From Omphalotus guepiniiformis (taxonomy: Eukaryota > Basidiomycota > Agaricomycetes > Agaricales > Omphalotaceae), in assembly GCA_028554645.1 (NCBI GenBank), contig JAQOOI010000064.1, forward strand, positions 2,542,001 through 2,606,000: DNA of 64,000 nucleotides, given 5' to 3'. Numbering within the stretch: the stretch's first letter is position 1; every line of letters starts with the position of its first letter. The notes under the pieces are model-generated. The model did no database searches. It was not told the origin of the DNA and worked only from the letters and a program-made list of their open reading frames with translations. The position numbers and the translations under genes were made by a program. Below are positions 35,185 to 47,442 of the stretch, in pieces.

Positions 35185-38100
35185 CGTAGAACGTTTATCG
35201 CAAGTCGTATGTCGGTGCGTATGCGAAGCGAAGAATTAAAAAGTATCTGCCAGGACTCTGGCTGGTAGTCACAAATCGAAAGAGAAGAAAGATAAAAAGG
35301 CGTCGTAAGCAGAAACTAAGCGCAGAACAGTCGTGTTTTTCCTGTCCGTCTCCAAAACCGGGCGAATAAGTGAGCTCAACACACAGTGCTAGAGAGATAG
35401 CTTGAAAGAAGTAGAAGTCGCCAGGAGAAGAAGATATTGGGGGGATAACAGAGAGAGGGCTGGGCTTGGTTAGACGAGCATGTGAAGGACTGAAGCAAGG
35501 GAAAGCGGATGGCCCTGTGGGGCCGGCGGCACAAATCATATATCATATGCACGTGCCAACCCCATGGGACTCGGCTTTTTGAAGTTTCTCCTTCACCAGC
35601 GAGAAAACTTGTCGCATATAGACGACCCTCATACTTTCTTCATTAATCGCTCGAGCTCAATTTCTAACCAGATATCCAACGAAAGCTCCTTATTTCTTGA
35701 CTATGAAAACCCTAGTGCCCGAGTCTCGACTAGGCCATGACTCAACTCGAACCCCGAACACACACGTCGAAATTTCGGACCCTTTTCTTCACGACCCATG
35801 ATCAACAAACCGAGAAGAAACGGTCTTCTTCGGATAACTGTTTTCCACTGATTCTTCGTCACACCAATCGGACACTGATATGATAAGGATATGTACAGTA
35901 AGTGGTGCTTTTCAAGAGTAAGTATGCTCAGAGTCCGAGCTCTTCTATCTATGTTGTCGACGGAGATCTTTCTCATAATATCGATATCATATAGATTCTC
36001 AGCTCCAGCTCCATAGGGATAGGTGGTGCGTTACATCCTTTACCTTCGTATCAATGAACCTAAAGCCAAAAATGTCACCTAGGTGATGTGTATCCGTAGG
36101 CACAGTCAAACGAGGAAATCCAAGTCTCCGAGAAGTTTTTAGGCTTCCATTTGGGATTGGTAGAGCGTTTCAGTTGAAAGGGTCACGGTGAGGCCGAACA
36201 GAAGATTCATCTCTGATGCAAACTCGGATGAAGTGTCTCGGTTTCTGTAAACCCACAAAACACATCAACTAACGAGCTTCGTCGTTCCTCGATGCAATGA
36301 TAAAACCTTTAAATGGACACTGGCATTCATATCATCTACATAGCACATCACAGCACCGCAACTCGTCTCCGACGGGAGTACGTACGAGTCAACGCTGTGG
36401 TTATCGATGCACGATTACATCCCATTTCTTCAAGAGAGACGAAAAAGAATACATAACAGGTGATGCAACCGAAGAACTCGGAGGTGGCTGCGGTAGGTGA
36501 TATGTTTAGATTTAAATATCAGAGCTATAGATACCGACACCGTCAGCCGCAGGAAACGAGATTGTTACCGGTATCACGCGGCGGTTATACGATACTATGT
36601 CAACGGCCTTCAATAGTCGTACGATATCCACAGCTTTGACTCTGACTGAGCCACAGCCGAGTCAGATTTAACTACTGCAATTGAAGTCTCTAGATCAAGC
36701 TCTACTCTCACCATACCTACACTTCGTTTCTATCTCGTTCCTCAGCTAAACGTCGAAATCCACTTATTCCAGTCCTAATGGGAAAATCTCAAGTTACGAC
36801 TTACTAGATCCGAAAACGCGAATCCGAGTATGCCAACATCTTCGGTTGAGTCCCGAATCCCCGTTCTTTACGCATCACACACTTGGTCAAGTACCGTACC
36901 GTTATGGAGGCTCTTGGCGGAGTAATTTCAAGGGAGTCGGGGCCTGGTACCTACAGATGCGTCGGAATTTACAACGATGACACTGGTGCCAGAGAAGTCA
37001 TGCCGGTACTACGAGGACCATTGAATGGATCACGTTCATATCCAGTTCACGTTTCATGATCGCAATTTCAACGATCAGCTTTGTTTTCACTGTTCCAATT
37101 TCAGTTTCCCTTTCAAGGCCAATTTTTGTCCTTTTTTGTCCTTTGTTCACCTACAGTGATCGCATTCATCCCCGCGATCTTCACTAACATCCGCCGTTCA
37201 TTATAATGGCAATCGATTTTTAATGTTTGATGTACATTGAAGTCCACTCGTACCCAGTACGCACCTCATAGCCTCCAGGTGCCCCGCATAAATGGGTATA
37301 TCACAAAATCGATAATCCCCACTTTCAACATCGATCGACGGTACTGTATCAATCGTCGGATTAGCAATTGAGACACAGCTATAATCTATTTCACTACCCC
37401 ATACACTGTAGTACACAGTAACCTATTCGGAGCATCCGATCTCTGGTACAGTACGCACATATCCGAATCGATATTTAGAATGAAACTTACCCTGATAATT
37501 TAGTACTTTGGCAGGACCGGGAATACGTGAATTACATCGATAATGATTCGTTCGAGTTTCAGAGGGTAGCGCAGCTCAGACTCCGAAGGATCTGACCGAG
37601 TCATGCTGGAAGACCTCATGAGACTTCTGCTACTTTGGAGGACTGAAGCATATCTTAGGGTCTGGGAATGCGTAGTTACGATTTGCGCGATTGATGCAAA
37701 TTCGGTACACGAACCAACAAGGTGTGGGGGTGGTGAGTCGGTATTGCTGTATCTTGACGATATCTAGGCGTACAAGTTGAACCACTTCGCCGGCGGTCAG
37801 GCCACGCGCACGTCGATCACCGAGGACTGTTAGTGGACTGTTGCCTGATCACGTCCGCGTCACCGCGGGCGGGCGAACGCATGAATTCTTCTATAAAAAC
37901 TAAGCCGCTGCCTTGATTATGCTTGCGTTTTGGTGCGTGTATGCGTACTCTTCTCATAGTCCCAACCCCTATCACCCCTATCGCCACCCCCTCTTTCTGT
38001 CTGCCTTGCCAGGTAAATCTAAATCTGAGAGATGGGGAGAGGTCGTTGGATATGGAAATGCCGTACTGGGACACTGAGACATAAGCGCTATTAGAAACGA

Positions 38101-38189
38101 AACAAGATCTGCAGATTAAATGAGGATCTTTGAATGACCTTCATATCGCGTTGTAAGTGTCCTCGGTGCCGGCGGCGCTCGGTCCTCAA
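35185..38189. other. Gene-poor interval of 3 kb
   Basis: No gene could be supported on either strand. The left end holds the promoter and leader of the membrane protein. The remainder is of mixed composition with no recognisable repeat or domain. Confidence 0.4.
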
Positions 38190-39600
38190 TACTTAGTACT
38201 CGTCGTCCTCCCTCCCAGGCTCTCTTCCCTGACCGGATCAGAAAGACGTCGAACTGATGGTATTACGAGAGGAAGGCGAGAACAAGGTTGAGGCACTCTG
38301 AAGACGAAGGGTCTGTCGTGACAGTAGACGGGGGAAAATTGATTGCTCGACGAGCTCAACGTTCGGGAGGGTAGACGCCAAAATCTTACGCCAGGGTTAA
38401 GAGCGAAGTGTTTCGGGAATGAATACATGGTCAAATGGGTGAATGGAGAGATTAGTCTGGGCCACTGCCGCTGAGGATGTATTTGTTTGAGGCGTGGCAT
38501 GTCCGAAGTCCACACTAGTGAATGAACCGCTCTGATTCCTAGTTGGTCACCAAAAGAGAGAAGAACAGCGAAACGCCATTGACACGATGTAGAAATTGAC
38601 ATGCAAAGAAAAACTCGAGCAGTCGAGGTGTCAACATCGCTGCAGTCCACCAGCGCTAGCACCGCCAACCCTTTTCGACTTATACTCAACCACGTCGTTT
38701 AGTGCCCCGCGTACAAAGAGTCAGACCTCTCGGCGAGTATCTGCAGCGGGATAAGACGGCATTGCATCACAACAGTGAGGAATCCTTCCCCTCAAGCACC
38801 ACCACACGCATCTTCGTCGGCGTCGAAGCAGACCTGGGCACTAGGCCCACGATGGGCCAGTGTTGGGTAACGGACATGTACAAGCAAAAATCTTGCAGAT
38901 GATTTTCGAAGAAAGTGTGGAAAATGAGTGGAGGTGGGTCTATGCGTAGGTTTGGATGTTCGAGGGTGTGGGAGGGATACGAGCAGCTAGTGTATCTCCG
39001 CACCGTGGCCTACCGATGTCTTATTACGAAATATAAGCTTTGTATCTATTCTGCTCAACTCTACATCAGCAAGTGGATTGAGTCGTACCAAAAAGCAGAC
39101 ATGTGAACATACCTATATCCTGCAGCTGCCAGCAGTACACTCAGTCAACGGAGATGCAAAAACATCGAGAAACACCCTGTCTGCCTCTGACCAGCGCCTA
39201 AGGGCAGACTAGAGAATCATTGAGGCGACTTGGATTGAGGGTAGCTAGCTCGCCCTATGAGCAATCTGTAAAGAACGAGGATTTGAGCGAGGCGAATACG
39301 CGCTACCAAGGGACCAGGTGGCGAGCGCTAAGCAGCAATGAACGTTAGGGTTAGGTCTTATACAGTACATTACGTCACTGAGCAGTGGAATGACTCTGAT
39401 CTCACCCTCAACCACGTTCTGTGATTTATATTTTCCACCTCCATCTACATTCCTATCCAGTTTCTATATCTTCTTTACGAACCTCACAAGCCAACTAACC
39501 CCAAATCCTACCATTGTAACTGTAACCGTAATTCAGATTCATACTTGAACAGATAATGGCAAAAGTCCGAGTTGTATCCTCAAATACAGATGGGGTTACA
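38190..39600 (+). repeat. Segmental duplication, copy A (PMP3 promoter segment)
   Basis: Direct copy of parts of 43880-46390. Bases 38497-39600 match 45281-46385 closely (for example TGATTCCTAGTTGGTCACC and GTTAGGGTTAGGTCTTATAC occur in both). Bases about 38190-38495 match about 43880-44195. The match ends inside the first exon of the PMP3 gene. Reading frames across this copy are not conserved in the other, so the segment is non-coding apart from the PMP3 exon. Confidence 0.8.
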
Positions 39601-39633
39601 TTTCTGTTGTTTGCATTGTCCTCCATGGTGTAG
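39556..39633 (+). pseudogene. Truncated PMP3 first exon
   Basis: At the end of copy A an ATG opens MAKVRVVSSNTDG, which matches the first residues MAKVVSSNTD of the intact PMP3 gene at 46350. Similarity fades after about 15 codons, the frame stops at 39631-39633, and none of the later PMP3 exons follow. This is a promoter plus broken first exon, not a working gene. Confidence 0.65.
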
Positions 39634-39964
39634 CACTCCCTATATGCATTGAAACTTTAACTGTGACTACTAGGGATAACTCAATATACAAGAAGACTAA
39701 ACAAAACAATAGAACATGTGGCAAGACATCCTAGTAGTAATATGAACTTCAGCACAAAAAATGGTAATAGAGCATATTGAAATCAAATAAGAACCATTTA
39801 GTCATAGTAGAATACAATTTGGTAATACTTCCACAGATAAAAAAGAAGAGTTTCCATCATGAGTTGTGCTTACAAGGCTTGAGAGAATTGTATTGTCTCC
39901 AGACCAAGCAGCAACTCAGAAAACATATGCATAATACCACACTATGCATCAAAGCCATAGCAGC
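39634..39964. other. Spacer after NLR copy 1 3' end
   Basis: AT-rich stretch of about 330 bp between the PMP3 relic and the 3' end of the NLR gene. Nothing else seen. Confidence 0.4.
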
Positions 39965-42890
39965 TTAAAGAAGAACAGATCCAGATCCACCATTGACATC
40001 TGCACCTGCAGATAAAAGGAGCTTTACAATGGTCTTATGTCCATATTGAGTAGCAGCTTGGAGTGCAGATCCATGATAAAGACCAGAAGTATTCACATCT
40101 GCTCCTGCAGAGAGGAGAAGCTCCACAATAGCCCCCTGTCCAGACAAAGCAGCAGCTTGAAGAGCAGTTCTGAGCCCATTTACCTGAAAGTTCACATCTG
40201 CTCCTTCAGAAAGCAAGAGCTTCACAATAGCTTCATGTCCGGAATCAGCAGCAGCTTGAAGAGCAGATCCAAGAACACCATTTGAAGCATTGACATCTGC
40301 ACCTACAGATAGGAAATACTTCACTTTGACCTCATCTCCATTCCAAGCAGCATCATAGAGAGCAGATCCAAAGAAACCACCATGCACATTTACATGTGCA
40401 CCTGCAGAAAGAAGTTGTTCTACAATAGTCTTATAATCACACCTTGCTGCAGCTTGAAGAGCAGATCCATGCCTTAAACTCTGAGCATTCACATCTGCAC
40501 CAGCAGAAATAAGAGACTTTACAATGGCCTCATGTCCAAATGATACTGCAGCTTGAAGAGCAGATCCATGATGAGGATCCGGCAAATTTACATTTGCTCC
40601 TGCAGAGAGAAGAAGCTTCACAATAGTTTCATGTCCAGCTTCAACAGCAACTTGAAGTGCAGGTTTGCATTCATTATTGTGAGGATCCACATTTGCTCCT
40701 GCAGAAAGAAGCAGCTTCACAATGACCTCATGTCCATACTGTGCTGCAGCTTGAAGAGCAGATTGAGTTCCTTTACTCTGAATATTCACATCTGCTCCTG
40801 CACATAGAAGAAGCTTCACAATGGCTTCATATCCATGATGAGCAGCACCTTGTATAGCTGATCCATAGATACCACCTATGACATTCACATTTTCCCCCCT
40901 TTGGATAAGTCTGTCTACTATATCCAAAAGTCCTGCATGTGCTGCATCATGGAGGACTTTCTGGGATTTTTCCCAAGCCCTACCCACATTCCTATGGGAA
41001 TCTAGACTATCCAGTAGATTCACTCCACTTTGAATGATCATCTCATTCATTGGTCCCATTAACCTTCCATGATATGTCCAGTACTCTGCTGCATAATCAG
41101 CCAATGGATTTTCTTCAAGATCTTTTTGCTCCCTTGAATGTGGATTGGTATGTGTGCCATAGTGAAGAAGATAGATAATGCAAGTATGTGCAAGTGCACC
41201 ATGTGCCAGCTTCTCATCAATCTTGAAAAATACAGCTGACCGATGTTTGAAGCAATCTGTGATCAAGAATTCCTTCACAGAGTAATGAGCCAGCTGCACA
41301 ACTCCTTGCTGCACAGCAACCAGTGCAGTATCAACAATCTTATGAAGCCTTTTATCAAGACCATAGTCCCTGTACTTTGTCTGAAATGAACAGCTGTTCA
41401 GATTAGTGGCCAATATCTCAGCCAACTCCTGGATTGTTAGAGGCCTTGCAGCATATGCAAGGCACTGCAAAATGAGTTTTGCATCTTTTTTGTGCTTCCC
41501 AGAGATATTGCTTAGCTTCTCAGTATATGTTGTTTCAAGATCAGGTGGAAGTTCTTGCAATGCTTCTTCCACTGCCCTTGGAGTTCCACATTGCATAAGT
41601 GTACCCATTTAGCAGTCAACCCATCTAAATCTTTTAATCATTTAGTTTTAGTGAGTTGATCAAGTGAATAAAGCCTTACTGTCCATGTGCTCCTTTTACT
41701 AGAGATTTAGCTACTTCAACCTCCATATCATTTTGAAGCTCCAGCCATGGAATATAGGCATCCAGATACATCTTGACATCTGCATTGATATCTTTGTCAT
41801 TTAGCTGGATGATTGTGCTCTCCATGTGATCAATGCTTAGAGATTGACGGCTGGTGACTAGCACATACACCTTGTTTAGAGCAAGTACACTCTGGATGAA
41901 TGCTGTAACTTCATGTTGGGCTTGATCACTTGCCTCATCCATGGCATCCATAACAATATGCACAGGTTCCAGAGATGAATGAGAGCCTAGCACATCTCTG
42001 ATAATGCTCTCTAGAATACCAAGAGCTGGTACCTGATGGCTGTTTTTGTATTGTCCATACAGCCTTTGTATCCCAGAAGGAACATGTTGAGAAGACAAAG
42101 TGACTTGAGCTAACAGAGATGAAAGGAGACCTCTATAGTCTTGCTTTGAGGTGTCACATGAATCAAAGTAGTAATAGAGTGGAGGTGGTACTTGGCTGCA
42201 TTGGCTGTCATTTAAAAGCTGGTCAATGACTGAAGTACTGCCAATTTCTCTTAGATTTCCATGGCAATACAATTTTGCAATAAATTCTTACCACAGAAAG
42301 GTTTTGCCAGCTCCAGCTATACATCTATGAGCTATTGTGACATATTTGTGGATAAAGATGAATTTACTTGCCTTTGCCTTGTATCCACAGTAGTTTGCCA
42401 TGCTTCTTCCATTGAATATATCTGGGATCAGCAAGGAGCCAAGCACCAGTGCCTAGTACTCTCTTGTCTCTTGTACCATTGAAATTGTTGGAGGAGTCTG
42501 GTGCATTTAGCCATTGCAAAATATCAAGCTTAGGGTCAAATGCTAGAAACAATATTTAATTGTCAAAATTAGTTGTAGCATAGGAAAACAGTCTGATTCT
42601 TATACCATTGACAGTTAGATTTCCTCCAGCAGCATGGAAATTGCCACCAGTGATAGTGACATTAGCACTGTTATTGAGAAGACCAACATGACTAGAGTAT
42701 TTTTGAATGATCCTGTGAATTTTATATCCTTAATAGAACCCACTTGATAGCAGAATTGCCTTGTGGTACTCTTGAAGATTGCTGTAGCAAGTGGCTGTGA
42801 TAGATGCTCAATAACTCATATATCATCTAAAGTGAAGACCTACCTATTGCTGAGGCTTGTTTGAGAATGAAAAATGGAGAATTGATTCAT
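39965..42890 (-). pseudogene. NACHT-ankyrin NLR-like gene, copy 1, with one nonsense codon
   Basis: Seven exons on the minus strand (42844-42890, 42744-42794, 42606-42712, 42372-42542, 42292-42316, 41680-42237, 39965-41630) match the paralog at 52091-55227 exon for exon and would encode 874 residues. Order: a short N-terminal part with the GGNFHAAGGN motif common in agaricomycete NLRs; a NACHT domain with the P-loop GKAGAGKTF and the Walker B-like VHIVMDAMDEAS; a helical linker; about ten ankyrin repeats (GSALQAAAxxGHEAIVKLLLSAGADVN). Such proteins act in fungal innate immunity or heterokaryon incompatibility. Codon 41609-41611 is TAA where the paralog has CAA, right after exon 7 begins, so the reading is cut before the linker and ankyrins. 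The intron at 42317-42371 is GC..AG and splits the P-loop. Lower GC than the neighbours. Everything else is intact, so the lesion is young or a base-call error. Confidence 0.85.
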
Positions 42891-43343
42891 GTTGAAGTAA
42901 GAGAAAGAGTTGGGAGATTCTTAGAGTTGTGCAGCGCTTCGAAGTACACCATGATATACTGAGATGTTATCGATCATCAATAACAACATGCTGCATTAGA
43001 AGTAGATGATGCCCTGATATGAGTATGAGAATTGATACACAGTTTGCCCTTATCATTCATCTGCAATCAGTCAGGATCGTCTCCTTCGATTTTACATTAA
43101 CATCTTATTAAAACCTCCCAATGCAAACTACATGACTTTATAGACTTCACGTTCCATACTTCGACTTTATTTACCTCCGGGACATGCACTACAAAGACTC
43201 GCACACGCAGGAAAGCAAGTCTGCGTCCGACTGACTATGAGCAATACACGTATCACCGCTGGGTGTGGCAGCAAGAGCAATACAATCGGCAATGATGTAC
43301 CCCCCACACACCGTCACACCACGAAATCCGCATGATAACAACG
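42891..43343. other. Upstream region of NLR copy 1
   Basis: The promoter and leader of NLR copy 1. It shares the block GATGATCGATAACA and the pre-start stretch with NLR copy 2. At 42901-42920 it keeps the uninterrupted version of the site where the CACTA-like element sits in copy 2. Confidence 0.6.
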
Positions 43344-43880
43344 CCCACACCCTTCGGCCGAATGCGAATCGCTCTACCCCATGATTCTGAACATAAACAT
43401 TGACGATGGGGAAGACCCGGCGGAGAAAGACAGCTGGGCCGACATGTCGATGTTTTTTCTGGCACGAAGGTCGTCCGCGATGACACATAAACCTCAAGTC
43501 TCCCGTGGATGTGCAGAATGTTTCCGTCTTTTTTTCCTGTCACATACTCCTTCCATCCTCGCAGAGTAGTCTCTTTTCCTGTCACAAACTCCTTCCATCC
43601 TCGCAGAATACGCGGTATACTCAATGCCAACGCGTGAACCACTTCCACCTCCGCTCACATCAATTATAGCAAGTCTTTCGCGCCCTCAGTCCAGTCCAAA
43701 CTCACCCCTCCAATTTACCATGCCATGTCACTCACAGCAGCCCGCACACTGTGACCATGAAAATCCAGAGTGTTGCTGGAAGAGTCGAGGAGGTACAAAC
43801 TCGCACTCACACCGTCCTTCAACGCCGAATGTAAATCGCTCTACCCCGAGACGAGTATAATCCACTTCGGGGTATAGTAT
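43344..43880 (+). pseudogene. UstYa-like (DUF3328) relics, two fragments
   Basis: Around 43790-43875 the + strand reads LALTPSFNAECKSLYPE then IIHFG. This parallels LAPTPSSNAEWESLYPENG.IHLG of the intact UstYa-like gene at 55661-56450. A second, shorter piece at about 43360-43385 reads SAECESLYP. Stops and frame changes surround both. A 42-bp stretch containing CTCCTTCCATCCTCGCAGA is tandemly doubled between them (about 43533-43612). They are decayed pieces of the same gene type, perhaps from local duplications. Confidence 0.55.
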
Positions 43881-46390
43881 ATCAATGTTTTAAAGTCGTG
43901 GCGAGTGGAGAATTCTTCGAAAGATTGTCGTTCAGGCTGCGGTGGCTGCAAGGAACGACGAGGAGGAAGGGTAAGCGCAGAGTTGAGAGAGTATGGTGAT
44001 GAAGTTTGAGGTGCGGGCTATCGTGACAATAGTGACAGCTCGACAGCTCCGTGAGGGTAGGCGGGCACACCAAAAATTTACCCCATGGTATGAGCAAATG
44101 CGTTCCGGAATCTGATCTCGTCAAATGGGTGAATGGAGAGATTAGCCTGTACCACTGCCGCTGAGGGTGTATCTGTTCAAGGTGCAGCTGCAAGGACGTT
44201 CGAGAATTTCGAAAATGCGGGATAGAGGTGTGAGAGACGATGACGATGGCCAAGAAAAAACTCCCGAATCATCATGACTGGTTTTGTTTTTTTATGTCGC
44301 CTTGTAATATTAGCTCAAACTCCAGTTCCAACACCTGTTCATCCTCATTCTCGTGAACCCATACTCGACCAAAGTGGACCAGAGCGACACCTCGAACGGG
44401 TAGATACGAATCTCTTCCTGACGCCCGGAGCTTTGGCCGAGCAGATATCCGAACTTCCAGGAAGGAGAATATCTGAGCAAGTCCTGTTCTGTTTATCCAA
44501 GTTCGGACCGAGTCGTGATATATCGTGCAGGGCATGCAAGCATTACCATTGAGGCCTTAAACATGCCCTCACCAGCTAGCTCGAAGGCGAATCAAAAGTC
44601 TTCAACCAACCAAAAAACTTTGGTTGAGATCCTGGAAGATTATCCATCCAGCGACTGATACGCACATGTGATCGGCTCGAATGTGGAAGTTCAGAAATGT
44701 CTCGACAATTCTGGGGATTCAAATCAGCACAGCGCCAGCGACATCATCTTGAATCAGAAACGGCTCACAATCGAATTTCTTCCCTATTCTACCAAAATAG
44801 GAGAACACAAGACTGTAGAATGGTACGTCCCCATTCCATTTCATAGCAGGCCTTAAAAAGTTTCTCATTCATGAGAACGGAGCACCTTTTCCGAACAACA
44901 TTCCTCTTCTTATCGTTGTCTGCGAGTATGCACCAAAAGTCGAGCACGCCACCCAACCTCAGGCTTTTCCGTGGCGCTTATGGCTTCGGCGTAAACTAGA
45001 AATCGAGGTTTACAATAACAGAGGGCGTGATTGTAATAGGTGCTGGGGTGCCCCCTGATGCTGGTGAGCGTGATATGTATGTGCGTGAAGGAGTACGCAA
45101 GGGTGAGGATGAGGATGAAAGGAGCAATGCGATTCATGTCCCTCCGTGGAGTCCTCCATGAGGTGATAGTCTTATAAATAATCTCAGAAAAGAGATATGA
45201 AAACGTTTCATGTACATACTCACCTGAAAGGCCAAAATTCAACCGAATGAGCAGAAAGAGTTTCGCCGAGGATATACGTGGCATGTCCAAAGTTCACACT
45301 AGTGAATGGACCGCTCTGATTCCTAGTTGGTCACCAAAAGAGAGAAGAACAGCAAAATGCCATTGACACGATGTAGGAATTGACATGCAAAGAAACACTC
45401 GAGCAGTCGAGGTGTCAGCATCGTTGCAGTCCACCAGCGCTAGTACCGCCAACCCTTTTCGACTCATACTCAACCACGTCGTTTAGTGCCCCGCGCACAA
45501 AGAGTCAGACCTCTCGGCGAGTATCTGCAGCGGGATCAAACGGCATCGCATCACAACAGTGAGGTATCCTTCCCCTCAAGCACCACCACACGCATTTTCG
45601 TCGGCGTCGAAGCAGACCTGGGCACCAGCGCGTGAGCACTAGGCCTGTCTCGCTTCGTGATACGAAGGGCCAGTGTTAAGTAACGAGCATGTAAGCGCGA
45701 AAATCTTGCAGATGATTCCCGAAGAAAATGTGTAAAATGAGTGGAGGTGGGTCTATGTGGGAGGGATACGAGCAGCTAGTGTATCTCCGCACCATGGGCT
45801 ACCGATGTCGTAGTACGAAATATAAGCTTTGTATCTATCCTGTTCAGCTCTACAATCAGCAAGCGAATTGAGTCGTACCAAAAAGCAGACATACCTAGAT
45901 CCTGCCAGCAGTACACCCATGCAATTGATTCTTGAAACACCGAGAAAAATCATGTCTGCCTCTGACCAGCGCCTAAGGGCAGACTAAAGAATCGTTGAGG
46001 CGACTTGGATTGAGAGTAGCTAGCTCGCCCTATGAGCAATCTGTGAAGAACGAGGATTTGAGCTAGGCGGATACGCGCTACCAAGGGACCATCTAGCGAG
46101 CGTTAAGAGGCGCTAAGCAGATGGTGAACGTTAGGGTTAGGTCTTATACAGGACATGACGTCACTGAACAGTGGAATGACGTCGTTTCTCACCTCAACCA
46201 CGTTCTGCTATATTTATATTTTCTTCTTTTATCTCAACCCTCCATCTACATTTCCATCTACATCTACATCTTCTTTACGAACCTCACGAGCCAACTACCC
46301 CCAAATCCTACAACGGTAACCGCAATTCGGACTCGTACTTGAACGAATAATGGCAAAAGTCGTATCCTCAAATACGGACGTGTGTCTGTA
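43880..46390 (+). repeat. Segmental duplication, copy B (PMP3 promoter segment)
   Basis: Counterpart of copy A. The parts 43880-44195 and 45281-46385 match A in order. About 1.08 kb (44196-45275) is present only here. Copy B runs into the complete PMP3 gene, so B is the functional arrangement. A is a truncated duplicate, with NLR copy 1 and the UstYa relics lying between the two. Confidence 0.8.
44196..45275. other. Segment present only in duplication copy B
   Basis: About 1.08 kb absent from copy A. It holds a possible small secreted-protein frame on the minus strand (44910-45137, 75 residues, starting MNRIAPFILILTLAYSFTHI, a plausible signal peptide). No family or supporting intron is visible, so I do not call it a gene. 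No terminal repeats were seen at its edges. Confidence 0.3.
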
Positions 46391-46820
46391 CTTCCTAGCT
46401 CTGTTCCTACCGTACCGTGCTTCTTTCCCTGCGTTCTTTTCTTTCGTGTCTACAAGTTTACCGAGACTTACTGCTTGTATAGGTTCCTACCACCTCTCTC
46501 TGTATTCTTCAGTGCGTATTCATCCGATTAACCCTTCACTTACTCACACATCTACCCCCACTGTAGAACGAGGTTTTCTCGCAGGTTCGTAACTCCACCG
46601 TCCCACCGTCCGTCCATCCACAAGACTCTAACGCGCACCCTACACAGACTTCTGGATAAATATCTGCTTAAGTATCTTAGGCTGGATTCCGGGCGTTATT
46701 CATGCTTGGTGAGTGATACAAGGGCGTTCGTCTGACTATAGCACTTTCGTGCCGAACTAAACGCAACTTGATCTTTGGATTTGTAGGTATATCATTTCAA
46801 AGAGCGAGGGCGCTATGTAA
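46350..46820 (+). CDS. PMP3: Plasma-membrane proteolipid 3 (PMP3/UPF0057 family)
   Basis: Five tiny exons (46350-46402, 46483-46511, 46567-46584, 46648-46708, 46787-46820) join in phase to a 64-residue protein. It starts MAKVVSSNTDVCLYFLALFL, continues PPLSVFFKRGFLADFWINI and ends ILGWIPGVIHAWYIISKSEG. Two hydrophobic helices joined by the K-R-G turn and the GWIPGxIHAxY signature are diagnostic of this family, which sits in the plasma membrane and affects membrane potential and salt tolerance. The first intron starts with GTTCCTACC and the next exon starts with the same nine bases. Its promoter is duplicated at 38190-39600. The upstream 46120-46350 segment holds two telomere-like TTAGGG units, also in the duplicate. 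Easily missed because no exon exceeds 61 bases. Confidence 0.88.
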
Positions 46821-47442
46821 ATTCGGAGTCGCCCGGGGGTGCGTGGTGCAGGAACAAGGCAGATGATGCATAGATGAATGGCTGGGCGGGGATTTGAATT
46901 TGAGGATATGAAGATCTTGACGCGGGATTCAGAGTTGGACAAATGGACGCGGACTTCAAAGATGCCTCATATGTCATTGTTAATCCTTACTTACCGTTTA
47001 TCGTACTATACCCATCATCTTATCAACAACGAACGCTTCACGACGTCGACTTGTTTCATGAATGTAACATCAACAATGAACTTTATGAGCATTATGTACC
47101 AGCATCAGCAAAGCAATAATATGAACCCAGCGTAAATATGCATACGAGCGGATGGACGTGAGTGAACGCTGTAAACTCTAAAGATAAGGAGGGGGAGTCG
47201 CACTAGGCATGTCGTAAACATTTAAAGCGAAGTAATCCGTGCCAGCACGGATACCCTTGGAGTTACAAGTAACACCGACGTGAAAGAAAAATAAATAGAG
47301 ATAAAGCAAGCAATGATGTTAATGGGGCGTAGTGAGGGAGTGGATGAGTGAGTGAGTGCGTGAGTGAGTGAGCGTGTGGTGTCTAGTCTTTCCCGAGTAA
47401 GAGTAGTAACCGTGTGTCTATGGTCAAACCAATCCTTGAACC
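46821..47442. other. Spacer with short GAGT microsatellite
   Basis: Between the convergent PMP3 and PL14 genes. It carries a run of GAGT/GCGT units at about 47345-47373. No gene supported. Confidence 0.5.

Noticed and set aside
38186..38689. Minus-strand frame of 167 codons in duplication copy A
   Set aside because: The frame is not kept in copy B, so the shared sequence is not under coding constraint.
44910..45137. Possible small secreted protein of 75 residues
   Set aside because: Only a signal-peptide-like start supports it; no homolog, intron or conserved Cys pattern.
39600..45280. The two direct copies of the PMP3 promoter as LTRs of one element carrying the NLR
   Set aside because: The copies do not have LTR-like TG..CA ends, contain a gene promoter, and no Gag-Pol lies between them.
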